The translations under genes were made by a program, and so were the position numbers. Below the pieces are notes generated by a model. It ran no database searches. It was not told the DNA's origin and saw only the letters and a list, made by a program, of their open reading frames with translations. DNA of 64,000 nucleotides from Rhodobacteraceae bacterium HLUCCA12 (GTDB taxonomy: Bacteria > Pseudomonadota > Alphaproteobacteria > Rhodobacterales > Rhodobacteraceae): positions 124,001 to 188,000 of the forward strand of contig LJSV01000001.1 in the NCBI GenBank assembly GCA_001314715.1, read 5' to 3'. This document shows positions 63,882 to 64,000 of this stretch, in pieces. The first letter of the stretch is position 1. Each line of letters opens with the position of its first letter.

Positions 63882-64000
63882 AAATTATACGCTTGCATAA
63901 TTGCCAATTCTTTGACCACATACAATGGCAAATCTGTCATGATGCCGGGACCGGCATGCAACACGAGCAAGAGGCGCCGGTCGTGCGCCCGGATGATCAA
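63882..64000. promoter_or_regulatory. AT-rich control region before the hydrolase operon; possible divergent gene start
   Basis: The 119 bases are clearly more AT-rich than their surroundings near the gene. They contain two TGCATAA repeats (63878-63884 and 63895-63901) around ATTATACGCT, which could be a TetR operator overlapping the minus-strand promoter. On the plus strand an ATG at 63956 opens a frame (MQHEQEAPVVRPDDQ) to the window edge. It could be the start of a divergent gene, but this cannot be judged from 15 codons. Confidence 0.4.

Overview
The window is about 64 kb of GC-rich bacterial chromosome that reads as Rhodobacterales (the Roseobacter/Rhodobacter/Paracoccus branch of Alphaproteobacteria). 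This is an inference from gene content and order: hisS-hisZ-hisG with short-form HisG, an NDUFA12-type complex I accessory protein, the lptF-lptG-lptD-surA-pdxA-rsmA block, accB-accC-aat facing mlaD and a DUF2155 gene, and soeABC sulfite dehydrogenase. Genes are packed tightly, with many ATGA or TGATG overlaps. No gap exceeds about 250 bases. I saw no tRNA, rRNA, transposase, phage gene or CRISPR array, and no frameshifted gene.

Left part (1-20 kb). A histidine biosynthesis trio is followed by an HpaI-type aldolase, an endonuclease/phosphatase-fold protein and phosphate regulation genes phoR-phoU-phoB. A near-perfect Pho box lies before phoR, a second sits at the 3' end of phoR, and no pst transporter genes are present. 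Next is a histidine utilisation region. hutF-hutC are divergent from hutI-hutH-hutG, a class III CoA-transferase, an acyl-CoA dehydrogenase, hutU and a TRAP transporter. The CoA-transferase/dehydrogenase pair inside a hut operon is the most interesting feature. It could activate and oxidise imidazolepropionate to urocanoyl-CoA, feeding urocanase.

Middle part (20-45 kb). Outer-membrane biogenesis genes (rsmA, pdxA, surA, lptD, lptG, lptF on the minus strand) are divergent from pepA-holC. A manganese/zinc/iron-type ABC transporter follows; it has no substrate-binding protein gene, and both permeases carry winged-helix-like tails. Then come murQ, a BadF-type amino-sugar kinase and nagA (amino-sugar recycling), a lipoprotein-like hydrolase, pgk, two tandem cyclophilins (one cytosolic, one exported), NDUFA12, mlaD and DUF2155. 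These face aat-accC-accB.

Right part (43-64 kb). A short-chain-fatty-acid-type XRE regulator, a stand-alone receiver, a small membrane protein and a sodium-symporter/histidine-kinase fusion form a probable carboxylate-sensing module. An ABC exporter and an SLC13 carrier with regulatory RCK domains precede soeABC. clpP-clpX follow. The window ends with a minus-strand operon of a dimethylargininase-family hydrolase, a TetR regulator, an AruH-like transaminase and an AruI-like decarboxylase, likely for arginine or methylarginine catabolism.

A dispersed intergenic element links several regions: two hairpins followed by a conserved GCGTATTT...GGCAAGATGAA tail. Two copies 57 kb apart are nearly identical, and a third keeps the hairpins with changed stem sequences, which suggests selection on structure.
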